34,741 nt of DNA, taken from positions 1 to 34,741 of the IMG/VR virus record IMGVR_UViG_3300025327_000105. One strand, given 5' to 3'. This document shows, in pieces, positions 1 through 8,468 of this stretch (position 1 is its first letter; each line of letters begins with the position of its first letter). The notes below the pieces were generated by a model, which was not told where the DNA came from, did no database searches, and saw only the letters and a list, made by a program, of their open reading frames with translations. Made by a program: the position numbers and the translations under genes. The DNA comes from a virus.

Positions 1-1941
1 ATGCCCCAAGTCGTCCCAATCCGTCTGGCGCTCAATGATCTCTTCGGGGTGAGGTAGGAACGCGCACTCGATCCAATGAATCTTAGGGCTGGAACCGTCA
101 TCCCCCTGCCAGTCGAATCGGTAGGCGATGTGGCGACCGTACAGCCCTTGGAGCGGCAGGATATATTTGCGCAACCCCGCTCCGGTGAAGGCGCTCACAT
201 GCGCAGGGGAGTTGGATGAGTTGAGAAATATCGAGACCGTCACTGTGCCATTGTCGCAGTTCATCCATACCGCGCCGTCGCCATATTCCTTGTCGGCGCG
301 TGGGAAGCCTTGGTCGTGGCCGCCTGTCTCGGCACGCGCAATCACTGGCGCTCCGTTTAACGACCCACGCTCGATGCGAACGACGCTGCTATCGAGTAAG
401 CCCAGGATCAGGTTCGATTGCGGCGTCTCGTCGGAGTAAGCGAACGTGGCGGTGTTGGCGCTCATGGACCGCCATGCTTTGGTGTCCGTAGCGTACACAA
501 GGGCCTGCTGGTTGCCGGATAGATCGCGGTAGAGGAGGTAGACCTCCTTGTTGTGGTAGGCCATGCGAATCGTCTTCACATCGCCGGTGCCTGTGCCGAA
601 CGAGATGGCGCGATAGAGCACCTCGCCGGATGGCCCCAGGATGTCCGAGCCTTCGCTAGCATGGTGGGGGAACAACGGGCGGATGTCTTCGCTCACTCGT
701 ACCGCCTCGCTGCCTGTGGTCTCGTACACGCCGTCCTCAGCGCAGAACCAGATGCGCTCGCCGACGCAGAATGCAAACGGGCCTACGATGCCGTGCCCGC
801 ATGGAGTCAACACAGGCGTCCATGTTACGCCTTCGATCAGGTTCGGGATAAGCCCGTAGAGACCCTTGCGCGTGAACACGAAGCTCTTGGAGTCGTAGGC
901 GAACCCATTCACCACCTTGAGTTGCGGTGCGTCAATCGGAATGATGTTGGCGGCAGGCCATGATTCGGGCCGTCCCTTCTTGGAATAGTACACCGTGTCA
1001 GGCCGGTTCACGTCCCCCGTGCCGAACAGGGTCTCGTCAACCGGCCCCCACAAGTAGGGCAGCGGGACAGCGAAGAAATCAGTGAGCGTTGTGCCGTCGA
1101 GCCAGTTCACGGTTGTCACGGGCACGTCGTTGTCGAGTTCCAGGATGCGCGCTGAGGCGATGCTGCTGTCGGTTGCGTTGTCTATGACGCCTCCCGATAC
1201 ATTGGCAACCTCGGTGACGAACCGCCAGTTGTCGTTCAGCGTGCCGCCGCGACGGTAGATGCGGATATGCGTCACTTGCGTGTCACTGGACGCAACTATG
1301 GGCACGTTGGCCTGCTCGTTAGTCAGCGAGAGTTGCGTGTTGTTCACATCGGACGGATTAGATTCGGCTTGCGTATACTGGTTGAGATAGGTGTAGCGCC
1401 AGTCATAAGACCCGGTGAGCACGCCCGCCCCCGCGCTCGTTGCGATGACTGCGGGCTGCCCGTTAATAGCTAGCGGACGCAGTATGCCCATCCTCTGGTT
1501 AATCGGTATCGCGGCCTGTACCACCTTGATGTTCTGAGTCGTGTCTCCAATGAATACGTAGGTCTGCCCGATTTGCTGCGTCTTGTAGGGGATCATGGAC
1601 AGCGGCTCGCCGCTCATGGTGGCGCTGAGCAGCGCAAAGGGACCGCCTGGCTCGGTTGCTGCCTCCAACCGGGGGCCAAAGCCGACGATGTACCAGGTCA
1701 CGTTGTCAGCGTAACGGATGAAGCGGCGCAGGCTATGGATAGGGTCTCCTGTTGCTGTGCTAAATATCTCAACGCCGCCAGGCGCAGCCTCCAACACACC
1801 CTCCAGCCGCGAGATCACATTGTCCAGCCGGTGGTATTGGTCGTTCGGGATCAGCTCTTGCGGCAAGACGAGATTCAGCCCACGGTTGCCTAGCCGGATG
1901 ATCTGATGCTCATACTTGCGGTCCTGTGGGTCGGTTGCCAT
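1..1941 (-). CDS. Putative tail nozzle / packaged-DNA stabilisation-like virion protein (partial)
   Basis: Open from an ATG at 1941 to the window edge: 647 codons with the C-terminus missing. A GAGG-type ribosome site lies just upstream. The protein is rich in beta-strand and aromatic residues with a possible fibronectin-like stretch (WRYTYLNQYTQAESNPSD) followed by HIRIYRRGG. Later parts show repeated short blades (PDTVYYSKKG, FVFTRKGLYGL, EDGVYETTG), which suggests a beta-propeller or nozzle fold as in podovirus tail nozzles and P22-like DNA stabilisation proteins. It is the last visible gene of the late operon and follows the receptor-binding candidates. The fold and role are inferred from general resemblance; virion structural protein is the safe call. 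Confidence 0.6.
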   Translation of the reverse strand, partial: MATDPQDRKYEHQIIRLGNRGLNLVLPQELIPNDQYHRLDNVISRLEGVLEAAPGGVEIFSTATGDPIHSLRRFIRYADNVTWYIVGFGPRLEAATEPGGPFALLSATMSGEPLSMIPYKTQQIGQTYVFIGDTTQNIKVVQAAIPINQRMGILRPLAINGQPAVIATSAGAGVLTGSYDWRYTYLNQYTQAESNPSDVNNTQLSLTNEQANVPIVASSDTQVTHIRIYRRGGTLNDNWRFVTEVANVSGGVIDNATDSSIASARILELDNDVPVTTVNWLDGTTLTDFFAVPLPYLWGPVDETLFGTGDVNRPDTVYYSKKGRPESWPAANIIPIDAPQLKVVNGFAYDSKSFVFTRKGLYGLIPNLIEGVTWTPVLTPCGHGIVGPFAFCVGERIWFCAEDGVYETTGSEAVRVSEDIRPLFPHHASEGSDILGPSGEVLYRAISFGTGTGDVKTIRMAYHNKEVYLLYRDLSGNQQALVYATDTKAWRSMSANTATFAYSDETPQSNLILGLLDSSVVRIERGSLNGAPVIARAETGGHDQGFPRADKEYGDGAVWMNCDNGTVTVSIFLNSSNSPAHVSAFTGAGLRKYILPLQGLYGRHIAYRFDWQGDDGSSPKIHWIECAFLPHPEEIIERQTDWDDLGH

Positions 1942-1949
1942 CCCTTACC

Positions 1950-2369
1950 TCATCCTATGTATAATACACCGCCTCTGCCTTGGGCGCGCACGACGCATGA
2001 CGGCACGATCAGGAGCACCACCTGCTGCGTCAGGCGCAAGGGCGGGTCGACGTATTCAACTGTGGACGCTACTGCCTGTTGTGTCAGCCGCATCGGTGGG
2101 TCGTCGTACTCGCCAATAGGCAGCACCGCCTCTTGCGTGTTGCGCAACGCCGGATCGGTCTCACCTGTAGAAACATCAATGAACTCCTGAGTGACCCGTA
2201 AAATCTCCGGGTCTTCCTCGCTCATAATGGAGCGACGGACCACCTGCGTAACGCGGGCAGCGGGCGTCGGCTCGATGATGGCGCGCCGCGTAACCTGCGT
2301 AACACGGGCAACGCGGTCTCCGCTTGCAATGAGCGTGCGCCGGACGACCTGTGTTACTCGCGCAGCCAT
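1950..2369 (-). CDS. RVTQ-repeat protein, phage structural-region protein of unknown function
   Basis: 139 residues built almost entirely of seven imperfect repeats of about 18 residues. The cores are ARVTQVVRR, ARVTQVTRR, ARVTQVVRR, LRVTQEFID, LRNTQEAVL, MRLTQQAVA and LRLTQQVVL, with the first Arg of each at residues 4, 22, 39, 58, 76, 94 and 112. Each core alternates polar and hydrophobic residues like a beta-strand, and acidic/proline linkers (EYDDPP, EYVDPP) separate the later ones. The ATG at 2369 follows the previous stop by one base and has no strong ribosome site, so it is probably translationally coupled. I recall similar RVTQ repeats in tail-region proteins of other phages, but I know of no established function. 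It sits between LamG-like proteins and the nozzle-like protein, so a virion or adhesin role is inferred. Confidence 0.7.
   Translation of the reverse strand: MAARVTQVVRRTLIASGDRVARVTQVTRRAIIEPTPAARVTQVVRRSIMSEEDPEILRVTQEFIDVSTGETDPALRNTQEAVLPIGEYDDPPMRLTQQAVASTVEYVDPPLRLTQQVVLLIVPSCVVRAQGRGGVLYIG
2007..2363 (-). repeat. Seven tandem degenerate ~54-bp coding repeats (RVTQ units)
   Basis: The coding repeats behind the RVTQ protein have spacings of 18, 17, 19, 18, 18 and 18 codons. The first three copies are closest at DNA level and share the coding for RVTQV followed by RR. The last four have drifted to RVTQE, RNTQE and RLTQQ. This pattern fits internal duplication followed by divergence. Confidence 0.75.
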
Positions 2370-2370
2370 G

Positions 2371-3405
2371 TTAGGTGATTAACTCCACGCCGCCTTCCAG
2401 CGCGTTCACGCCAGCAATGGTCCAAGCTACTGCCGTGTTCGGATCAGTCTCGAACGTGCCCACGTCGAAGGCGTAGTTGTCGGCGCACGGGATGTTCGCC
2501 CCGTTTGCCGCCGATGCTCCGCTCTCGACTCGCGCTGCGACAGTGCGCGCCCCAGCGTCATCCTTGCGGTGGCGTAACTCGATCTGCACTGCGTCTACCA
2601 CGCCGGTTACGATGCCGAGCGCAGGGAATGTAAAGACGCTGCGCTGCCCTACGGTGGACGACGTGATGTGATCGGTGTCCTCGTTCGGTGGGTTGTCGTC
2701 CACGCATTGGAAGTCGCTGGCCGCGCCCACAGCGGTCCAGTCTACGGGCGCGCCGTCAGCGTTCGCCACGTCTTCCTTGACACGGCGGTCCCCCATGAAG
2801 GTGTTGTTGGTTGCTCCGGTCGTATCCATGATAACGAAATCGTCGAAGCTGACGATGGATGGGTTAGAGCCAACTTCGCGTTGCAGGCGCACACCGTTCA
2901 CGCTCGCGTTGGCGGTGTTTTGCGTGTCCAAGCCGCCTGTCGTCGGTATCCAGCCGGTTGCGGTCCCGTCTACGCGCAACTCAATGGAGCCGGTGGCGTT
3001 GTTGATGGTCACCTGGAACTCTAGATGGTGGTACACATCTTCGATAATCGCGTTGGTGCTCTTGGCCCCGATCAGCGTTCCGTTGCGCGTAAAGAAGAAG
3101 TGCCCGGAAACATCCAGGCGCAGGTCCACTTGCAGCGTCCCGCCATCCCATAGAGCGATGATTGGGACATCCGCGCCGCTGCTGACCGTGTTGAGGATGA
3201 ATGCAACCGCTACAATCACCGTGCTCACAGCGGGGATGCCTGCCAGGATTCCCTCGTTGTTATTGTTGATCTGAACGCCGTTGGTGCTGTTGCGCCCGAA
3301 TGCGCCGATGGTTGGCGTACCCTCTACCGTGTACTTCTGGCTCAGCGTCGTATAGGTGTCGAACCCATCCGCGCCTTGATTAGTGGCAGCATCCAGAATC
3401 GCCAT
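2371..3405 (-). CDS. LamG/concanavalin-like virion protein, paralogue 1 of 3
   Basis: 344 residues from an ATG preceded by GGAGGCACG. The N-terminal ~200 residues read as a LamG-like beta-sandwich, with alternating strands, HHLEFQVTINNATGSIELRVDG, and a DDFVIMDTTGA strand before the hinge. The C-terminal ~140 residues begin FMGDRRVKEDVANADGAPVDWT and carry FQCVDDNPPNEDTDHITSS, shared with the two genes upstream. In those genes the same block reads DANGALQDFTPNAGVNHFDRINEHPPDDDTTYLE. No signal peptide is seen. As the third of three tandem paralogues in the tail/fibre region it may be a glycan-binding or receptor-binding virion protein. The glycan role is inferred from the fold type; no ligand is evident. 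Confidence 0.65.
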   Translation of the reverse strand: MAILDAATNQGADGFDTYTTLSQKYTVEGTPTIGAFGRNSTNGVQINNNNEGILAGIPAVSTVIVAVAFILNTVSSGADVPIIALWDGGTLQVDLRLDVSGHFFFTRNGTLIGAKSTNAIIEDVYHHLEFQVTINNATGSIELRVDGTATGWIPTTGGLDTQNTANASVNGVRLQREVGSNPSIVSFDDFVIMDTTGATNNTFMGDRRVKEDVANADGAPVDWTAVGAASDFQCVDDNPPNEDTDHITSSTVGQRSVFTFPALGIVTGVVDAVQIELRHRKDDAGARTVAARVESGASAANGANIPCADNYAFDVGTFETDPNTAVAWTIAGVNALEGGVELIT

Positions 3406-3414
3406 CGTGCCTCC

Positions 3415-4455
3415 TTATATCTCGAAGTGCCTGAATCCCCACTCGTTGGCGTCAATATCCGCTGCGCTGAATGGCAGCCCGTCCGCTGGGTTGAGCAGGA
3501 AACCAGCGCTGAAACGTTCGTAGGTGATCCCAGGCCGTAACTGCGTCGCTGCGTAGCGGTTCACACCGCCCTCGCGCACACCGATCTGAATTGCGGAGTC
3601 GTTCCCATCAGCGACTTTCTTAGCGTGGACGTTTACTACGACGCCGCTGATTTGCGTGGGGGCGACTCCGAGGTTCTCATGCGCGTTCATCTCTTCCTGC
3701 GTGAACGTAGAGGATTCTAGGTAGGTTGTGTCGTCGTCAGGCGTCGCCTCGTCAATCAGAGAGAAATGATCCACGCCTGTGTTCGGCGTCCACTGCTGAG
3801 ACGCGCCGTTGGCGTTCGGTCGGAGCGTGTAAACGCGCTGATCGCCCAGCCACTCCTCGAACGTGTCGGTGATGTACAATTCGTCGAATAGATCACCGGG
3901 GTCTATTTCAACGACGCCGCTTAACTGCACTATATTGATCGTTGGGAAATACCCGGCATGTGACGCACTCGGTCCGGTGAACACCTGCGTGCCATTGATC
4001 CGCACTGTGGCGATGACAGATGTCTCACCATCCGGGAGCGCTGGCGGATTGGGCGGTGTGGCGAATACTTGGCATGACATCTCCAGGTAGTACCAGTTGT
4101 CCTCCTTGAGCGCGAGTGCAATGGTGCCGAAGGTTCCCTCGCGCTCCATTTGGAAGCGCCCGTTCTGCCTCAGCATGAGCATGCATTGCTGCTGAATGCC
4201 AGCCCAGAACGAGAGGATCGGTTTATGCTGGTCGGTGAACTCATTCCCCTTGAAGAACACGCCTGCCGTTACCTGGTCAATGGGCGGGTCAATGAAGAAA
4301 TCCCAACCCGTATCGTTGCCGCCGCCTGCGTTCGTTGCCAACTCCGCACACGGGTCGCCAAACACGCCAGATGTGGCAGGGAACGTCAGATGGTCTCCGT
4401 CAAATGTCGTGCCAGCCCGTTGCGAGTCTAGCGGATCGAGATAGATCAAGCTCAC
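3415..4455 (-). CDS. LamG/concanavalin-like virion protein, paralogue 2 of 3
   Basis: 346 residues. The start is a GTG at 4455 whose GTGA overlaps the stop of the gene before it, so translation is probably coupled. The order matches its neighbours: a beta-sandwich with DNWYYLEMSCQVF and TVRINGTQVF in the first half, a DLFDELYITDTFEEWLGDQRVYTL hinge, then the shared C-terminal block ANGASQQWTPNTGVDHF and DEATPDDDTTYLESSTF. The C-terminal tail (ADIDANEWGFRHFEI) matches paralogue 3 (AAEVNALQYGIRVQS) and paralogue 1 (AGVNALEGGVELIT) in pattern. Likely tail-associated receptor-binding or decoration protein; the exact role is unknown. Confidence 0.65.
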   Translation of the reverse strand: MSLIYLDPLDSQRAGTTFDGDHLTFPATSGVFGDPCAELATNAGGGNDTGWDFFIDPPIDQVTAGVFFKGNEFTDQHKPILSFWAGIQQQCMLMLRQNGRFQMEREGTFGTIALALKEDNWYYLEMSCQVFATPPNPPALPDGETSVIATVRINGTQVFTGPSASHAGYFPTINIVQLSGVVEIDPGDLFDELYITDTFEEWLGDQRVYTLRPNANGASQQWTPNTGVDHFSLIDEATPDDDTTYLESSTFTQEEMNAHENLGVAPTQISGVVVNVHAKKVADGNDSAIQIGVREGGVNRYAATQLRPGITYERFSAGFLLNPADGLPFSAADIDANEWGFRHFEI

Positions 4456-5576
4456 GATTGCACCCGGATGCCGTACTGGAGCGCATTTACTTCGGCTGCG
4501 GTGTACTGCGCCGCAGTGAATGGGTTCCTGTCGGACGGCCCGTCGAAGTAATAGTAGTCGAGCACAGACGGGAAATAGATGTCGTTAAACTGATGCACGG
4601 TGGGACCGACCGACTCGCGGATGATATGCCGGAACGAGCGGTCCCCTGCCTGCTGCTTGTTGACGCGGGAGACGATGTTGTAGCCGATGATAGTGAAGGC
4701 GGTTGAGATGTCGCTGTACTCGTTGGTCTCTTGGCTGCCGGAGGTGGTCTCCTCCAAGTAGGTCGTGTCGTCGTCAGGCGGATGCTCGTTGATCCGGTCG
4801 AAGTGGTTCACGCCTGCGTTGGGCGTGAAATCCTGGAGCGCGCCGTTGGCGTCGGCGAACGCCGGAATCAGGACTTGCACGTCGCCCACGAAATCAGTCA
4901 ACCGCCCGTTCTCCAAGCCTAGTGATGCTTGGTTGTCAATGATTACGATGTCGTCAATCAGGTCAGGCCCGCCGTGCAACTCGCCGCCGAATGGCTCGCG
5001 GATACCAGAGAACTTGAACGTGTCTGCGGTTGCTACTCCGGTGACGTTCTGCGTGTCAATGCCAGATGCGGTCAGGACTGTGCTGCCGTTGACGCGCAAG
5101 GTGAAGCTGCCCGCGCTGTCATGGATGGTTGCCCTGAACTCCAGGTAGTACCAGTTGCCGCCTAGCAGCGCAAGCGAGGATGTGCCGAGCGATGTGCTCA
5201 GCCCGCGCCGCACGCTCAGCCTGCCATTCTCCTCCAGCGTGACGCTGAGTTGTACTTCTCCGAATTGTTGCAGCGTCAGCAGCGCATCGCGGGTCACCAC
5301 GGTGGGAGTTGATGGCCTGTAAGCCCACCCGACGACCCAGTAGTTGCGGGAGTCCAATGTCTTCCACAAGCCCATAGTAGTCGGGCCGATTACCTGACCC
5401 ACGTAGGCGATAGCGTCTCCGCCACAGCGCCCCGCTCCCAACACCACGCCGATACCGGCGGAGGTGCGGGTCAGACTTTGGCTGCTGGTAGGGCTAACGG
5501 CAACGGCGTTCCAGCGCTCATGCAGATGCGTGTGGTTGTAGAAGTCTCCGCAGGAGTCCGCCCATCGTAGCGCCAT
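4452..5576 (-). CDS. LamG/concanavalin-like virion protein, paralogue 3 of 3
   Basis: 374 residues from an ATG with a GAGG ribosome site (GTGAGGACCAACA). This is the longest of the three. Residues ~1-210 include GGNWYYLEFRATIHDSAGSF, LRVNGSTVLTASGI and DLIDDIVIIDN, typical of a LamG-like concanavalin sandwich. Then come FVGDVQVLIPAFADANGALQ and the shared PPDDDTTYLEETTSGSQE block. It is the first of the tandem trio in transcription order and overlaps paralogue 2 by four bases. The pronounced divergence of the N-terminal sandwich against a more conserved C-terminal block suggests that the N-terminus is the variable, ligand-facing part (inference). Confidence 0.65.
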   Translation of the reverse strand: MALRWADSCGDFYNHTHLHERWNAVAVSPTSSQSLTRTSAGIGVVLGAGRCGGDAIAYVGQVIGPTTMGLWKTLDSRNYWVVGWAYRPSTPTVVTRDALLTLQQFGEVQLSVTLEENGRLSVRRGLSTSLGTSSLALLGGNWYYLEFRATIHDSAGSFTLRVNGSTVLTASGIDTQNVTGVATADTFKFSGIREPFGGELHGGPDLIDDIVIIDNQASLGLENGRLTDFVGDVQVLIPAFADANGALQDFTPNAGVNHFDRINEHPPDDDTTYLEETTSGSQETNEYSDISTAFTIIGYNIVSRVNKQQAGDRSFRHIIRESVGPTVHQFNDIYFPSVLDYYYFDGPSDRNPFTAAQYTAAEVNALQYGIRVQS

Positions 5577-5585
5577 TGTTGGTCC

Positions 5586-6107
5586 TCACGTGCCGTCTGT
5601 ATTGCCGAAACTCTCTTGACCACGCTTGCAGAAGATGCCGACCGATAGGTGCTGCGCCCCGCCAGCGTTTACGATGTCGAGATAGATGGAGTCTCGGTAG
5701 CGTGGGTTGCGCGGTGTCGGCACGGCGGACGGCAGGATGTCCTGCGAGAGATACTCCCCTTGACGAATCGCCATCTCCGGCCCTAGCGGGATGCCTACGG
5801 GACCGACGGTGGATACGCGGAACGGGTTGTAGCGCGCCTGGATGATTAGGTTGCCCGTGCCTGGGGCGATCAGCACCTCGGCGTACATGAGCAGAAACGA
5901 TACGTTCTCGTTGATAAGGATGGGGGGCGTTGCGAACGCGCCGCTCACCACCTCGCCATGCACGTACAGAATCCAGACCATGTTGTCGGTCTTGATCTGG
6001 TCGGCGAACAGGCGCAACTCGCGGTTCAGCCGCAGACGCGCGTCGCGGTCAGACAACTCCAGCGGGATTTCGGGGTAGTGCCGCAGCGGTGGGGGCGCGT
6101 TGGGCAT
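5586..6107 (-). CDS. Conserved-looking phage structural-region protein, unknown function
   Basis: 173 residues. The ATG immediately follows the TAG of the preceding gene (TAGATG), which implies coupled translation; a separate ribosome site is weak. The N-terminal 40 residues are charged and helical (RDARLRLNRELRLFADQIKTDN). The rest is beta-rich with short hydrophobic strands (WILYVHGEV, FLLMYAEVLIAPG) and ends KRGQESFGNTDGT. There is no signal peptide and no motif I recognise. The helix-then-beta layout beside the fibre gene could suit an attachment or minor tail protein, but I assign no function. Confidence 0.55.
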   Translation of the reverse strand: MPNAPPPLRHYPEIPLELSDRDARLRLNRELRLFADQIKTDNMVWILYVHGEVVSGAFATPPILINENVSFLLMYAEVLIAPGTGNLIIQARYNPFRVSTVGPVGIPLGPEMAIRQGEYLSQDILPSAVPTPRNPRYRDSIYLDIVNAGGAQHLSVGIFCKRGQESFGNTDGT

Positions 6108-6440
6108 CTAGGGGCTGCGCTCCACAATCTCGCCTGTGACCCAATTAACACTCGCCTTGGCTGGGTCTTTGCCTTGCGACTTGACCACCTCCAAGGCGTG
6201 CTTGGCGAGTTGGCGCTGAAGCGCGGGGCGGTCTTCGCGTATCTTCTGGACGCGCTCGATAAGGATTTGCTCCTCCAGCGACATCGTGTTGATGCGGAGT
6301 TGCAGGTTCTCGCCTCTCAGCCGGGCGTCTTCGGCAATCTTGGCTGGGGCAGGCGTGGCGTCCTCCGGTGTCGTAGCTGGCTCCTGCGCCAGCGCAAGCG
6401 TGGCGGCTAAGAGCGGCAGTGCGATGATGAGTCTGGTCAT
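6108..6440 (-). CDS. Exported coiled-coil protein with Sec signal peptide
   Basis: 110 residues from the ATG at 6440, chosen over the upstream in-frame codon because it has AAGGAGACCC directly before it and exposes a clean signal peptide: MTRLIIALPLLAATLALAQ, cleavage expected after ALA. The mature part has a Pro/Ala-rich stretch (EPATTPEDATPAPAK) and then about 60 residues predicted as a charged coiled coil (DARLRGENLQLRINTMSLEE, ILIERVQKIREDRPALQRQL). It lies between the exported fibre and the LamG genes. An exported coiled coil could be a periplasmic accessory or fibre-assembly helper; this is inference and no family is recognised. Confidence 0.6.
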   Translation of the reverse strand: MTRLIIALPLLAATLALAQEPATTPEDATPAPAKIAEDARLRGENLQLRINTMSLEEQILIERVQKIREDRPALQRQLAKHALEVVKSQGKDPAKASVNWVTGEIVERSP

Positions 6441-6448
6441 GGGTCTCC

Positions 6449-8458
6449 TTAGTTGATGATGTAATAACTCAAGCAAAGTGGGTTCGTCGTCGGCCCTGCA
6501 TCAAGCGTGATCGTAAAGCTCGTTGCGGCAGTCCGTGCCGTGATTCGAGGAGAAAACACATCGGCATCCTGCGTGTTGCATGTCACGCTCAGCCGAGTTC
6601 CCAGCGATGCGTCCACCTGAAGGAATATCTGAGAGTTGGCGGTGACTGCCGTTGTTGAGACTACGGTGGTTGTGTCGGAGGCATCCACCACTACGGAGCC
6701 TGCGGGGGCAGCGGCGCAGGCTGCGTCCCCGGCACTATCGGAGCAGTTGGTGGCGGTGGAGTAAAGCGGGGCGTCGAATTGCACGCTGGAGACGAGCACC
6801 TCGGATATGTTCGCGCCAAGGGTAATGTCAGTGCCCGTTGGGGATGCTTCCCACGCGATAGCTTCGTTGTTGTCGAGACGCAGCGCCCCCGCGTCTGCCG
6901 GATCGGTAGCGTCAAGCTCCAGCGGTCCCGTGAGACCGAAGTTCTCGCTCGCGTCCAAGTCCAGTGATTCGTCGGTGCCAGCAGGCGATGCCTCCCATGA
7001 GATCAGCACAGCGTTCTCTAACCGGATCGCCCCTGCATCCGCGGGGTCGGTGACGCCGATGGTGAGTGAAGTGGCTGAGGCTGCGCCGAGCGAGAACGTC
7101 CCGCCCGTGATCGTGAATGCCTCTGATGAGTCGAATGTGATGCAGGCGTCAGTGCTGGCGGGGGATGCCTCCCAGCAGATCGTATCGGCGTTGTCGAGGC
7201 GGATGACGCCGGAGTCGGCTGGGTCAGTTGCTAACGGCACCAGGGCAGCAGAGAACAGGAACGTGTCCGCAGCGCCTACCTGCATCGTCAGGTCAGTGCC
7301 TGGAGCGGCTGCTTCCCATCCAATGGTCTCTGTGTTGGCAAGGCGTAAGATGACTGGCGTGTCGGCGGTATCGGCTGCTGTGGATGCGTAGAACGTCGAG
7401 GCTGCGCCAGCCCCGAACGTCTTGAGGCCCGCAAAGGTCTGCGCGCCCGTTGAGACTGCACCGCGCGCTGTGGCAGAAGCGGTGGGCACGTTGAGCACGC
7501 CGCTGATCCAATCAATGTCGGTGCCAGCAGTGCCTGGCGTGGCTGCGACGACAAGCGTGCCTGCGCTGTCGGGGAAATTGATGGTGCGCGCAGCGGTGGG
7601 ATTGCCGCCAAGCGTGAACGCGAACCCTGTGCCGGAACGCAGCAAGATGTCCTGTTGAAACGTCTGGTCAAGTGTGAACGAGTTGGCTTCATCTTCGTAG
7701 GCGACGTTGGCTGGGAGTTTGGTGCGCGTGGTGATGCCAGTGGCGTCAACCTCGGCGTCTGAGATGCAGGTCGTGCAGGCTAGTGTTGTCGCTGCGATCC
7801 CGCCCGTGCCTATGGCTTGGAGCAGCCCGGCGGTGGTCATCTCGACGCCGTTGGCGGTGCCTTGGGCGGTGAACTGGACGGGGTTCATGGTGGACGATGA
7901 CCCTGAGCGCACGTCGAGTACCGCGCCTGTGGACGTGGAGCCAGAGCCGTCCACCAGTGTCAGTCCGCTTACGGTCGTGGCGAGGTTGCCCCATGTAAAC
8001 GTTGTCGTGAACGTGGACATGGAGAGCGCAAGATTGCCTGTAGGGACGGTGAGGGCAGACCACGCGGTCGTAGATGCGCCAAGGCCAGCGGTGTCAATCA
8101 GGAATATGTCGCCGAGCGTGAACGGCGTGGCGATGCCGCCGCCGCTCAGTTGCACGTCGTAGCGGCCATTGTCGGCGTAGAAGAACCAGATGCCAGTCGT
8201 TGCGGACGCGGTGAACGGGTTGGCGAGCGGCGTGCCAACGTTGTCGCTAAAGATGGTGCTCAGGACTGCCGTGCCCGCGTTGAATACGGTAACTGTGCAG
8301 CCAGGGTAGGATTGCTGCCAGTCCGTAGTCGTCGTGCCCGCGCCCGTAATGGTGACGTTCTGGTTGCCAAGCTCGCAGAATCCTTGCCCGCGCGCCCGCG
8401 CCTCGCCCAGCGCGGGCAGACACACTACGAGCGCGAGCAACAGGATGAGTCGTCGCAA
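6449..8458 (-). CDS. Large tail-fibre-like protein with N-terminal signal peptide
   Basis: 669 residues. The start is a TTG at 8458 with a strong AGGAGGTGGACG before it; no better ATG exists. The N-terminus, MRRLILLLALVVCLPALGEARA, is a signal peptide, which is unusual for a virion protein. Then come a beta domain (GNQNVTITGAGTTTTDWQQS), the module TAWSALTVPTGNLALSMSTF shared with the other fibre (19657-22050), a Ser/Thr-rich shaft, four ~40-60-residue repeats around DPADAGxIRLxNxxxIxWEASPxGTD, and a beta-rich C-terminus with Cys residues (TNCSDSAGDAACAAAP). The repeated shaft fits a trimeric fibre or adhesin. Receptor binding is inferred; how a fibre with an export signal would be assembled is an open question. 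Confidence 0.65.
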   Translation of the reverse strand: MRRLILLLALVVCLPALGEARARGQGFCELGNQNVTITGAGTTTTDWQQSYPGCTVTVFNAGTAVLSTIFSDNVGTPLANPFTASATTGIWFFYADNGRYDVQLSGGGIATPFTLGDIFLIDTAGLGASTTAWSALTVPTGNLALSMSTFTTTFTWGNLATTVSGLTLVDGSGSTSTGAVLDVRSGSSSTMNPVQFTAQGTANGVEMTTAGLLQAIGTGGIAATTLACTTCISDAEVDATGITTRTKLPANVAYEDEANSFTLDQTFQQDILLRSGTGFAFTLGGNPTAARTINFPDSAGTLVVAATPGTAGTDIDWISGVLNVPTASATARGAVSTGAQTFAGLKTFGAGAASTFYASTAADTADTPVILRLANTETIGWEAAAPGTDLTMQVGAADTFLFSAALVPLATDPADSGVIRLDNADTICWEASPASTDACITFDSSEAFTITGGTFSLGAASATSLTIGVTDPADAGAIRLENAVLISWEASPAGTDESLDLDASENFGLTGPLELDATDPADAGALRLDNNEAIAWEASPTGTDITLGANISEVLVSSVQFDAPLYSTATNCSDSAGDAACAAAPAGSVVVDASDTTTVVSTTAVTANSQIFLQVDASLGTRLSVTCNTQDADVFSPRITARTAATSFTITLDAGPTTNPLCLSYYIIN
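6770..7377 (-). repeat. Four imperfect coding repeats (DPADAG/WEASP units) in the fibre gene
   Basis: Within the 669-aa fibre, four units follow one another: DTADTPVILRLANTETIGWE, TDPADSGVIRLDNADTICWE, TDPADAGAIRLENAVLISWE and TDPADAGALRLDNNEAIAWE. Each is followed by (A/S)PxxTD and an xSExF-type strand. Boundaries are approximate. Such repeats are commonly the strands of an elongated fibre shaft. Confidence 0.65.
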
Positions 8459-8468
8459 CGTCCACCTC

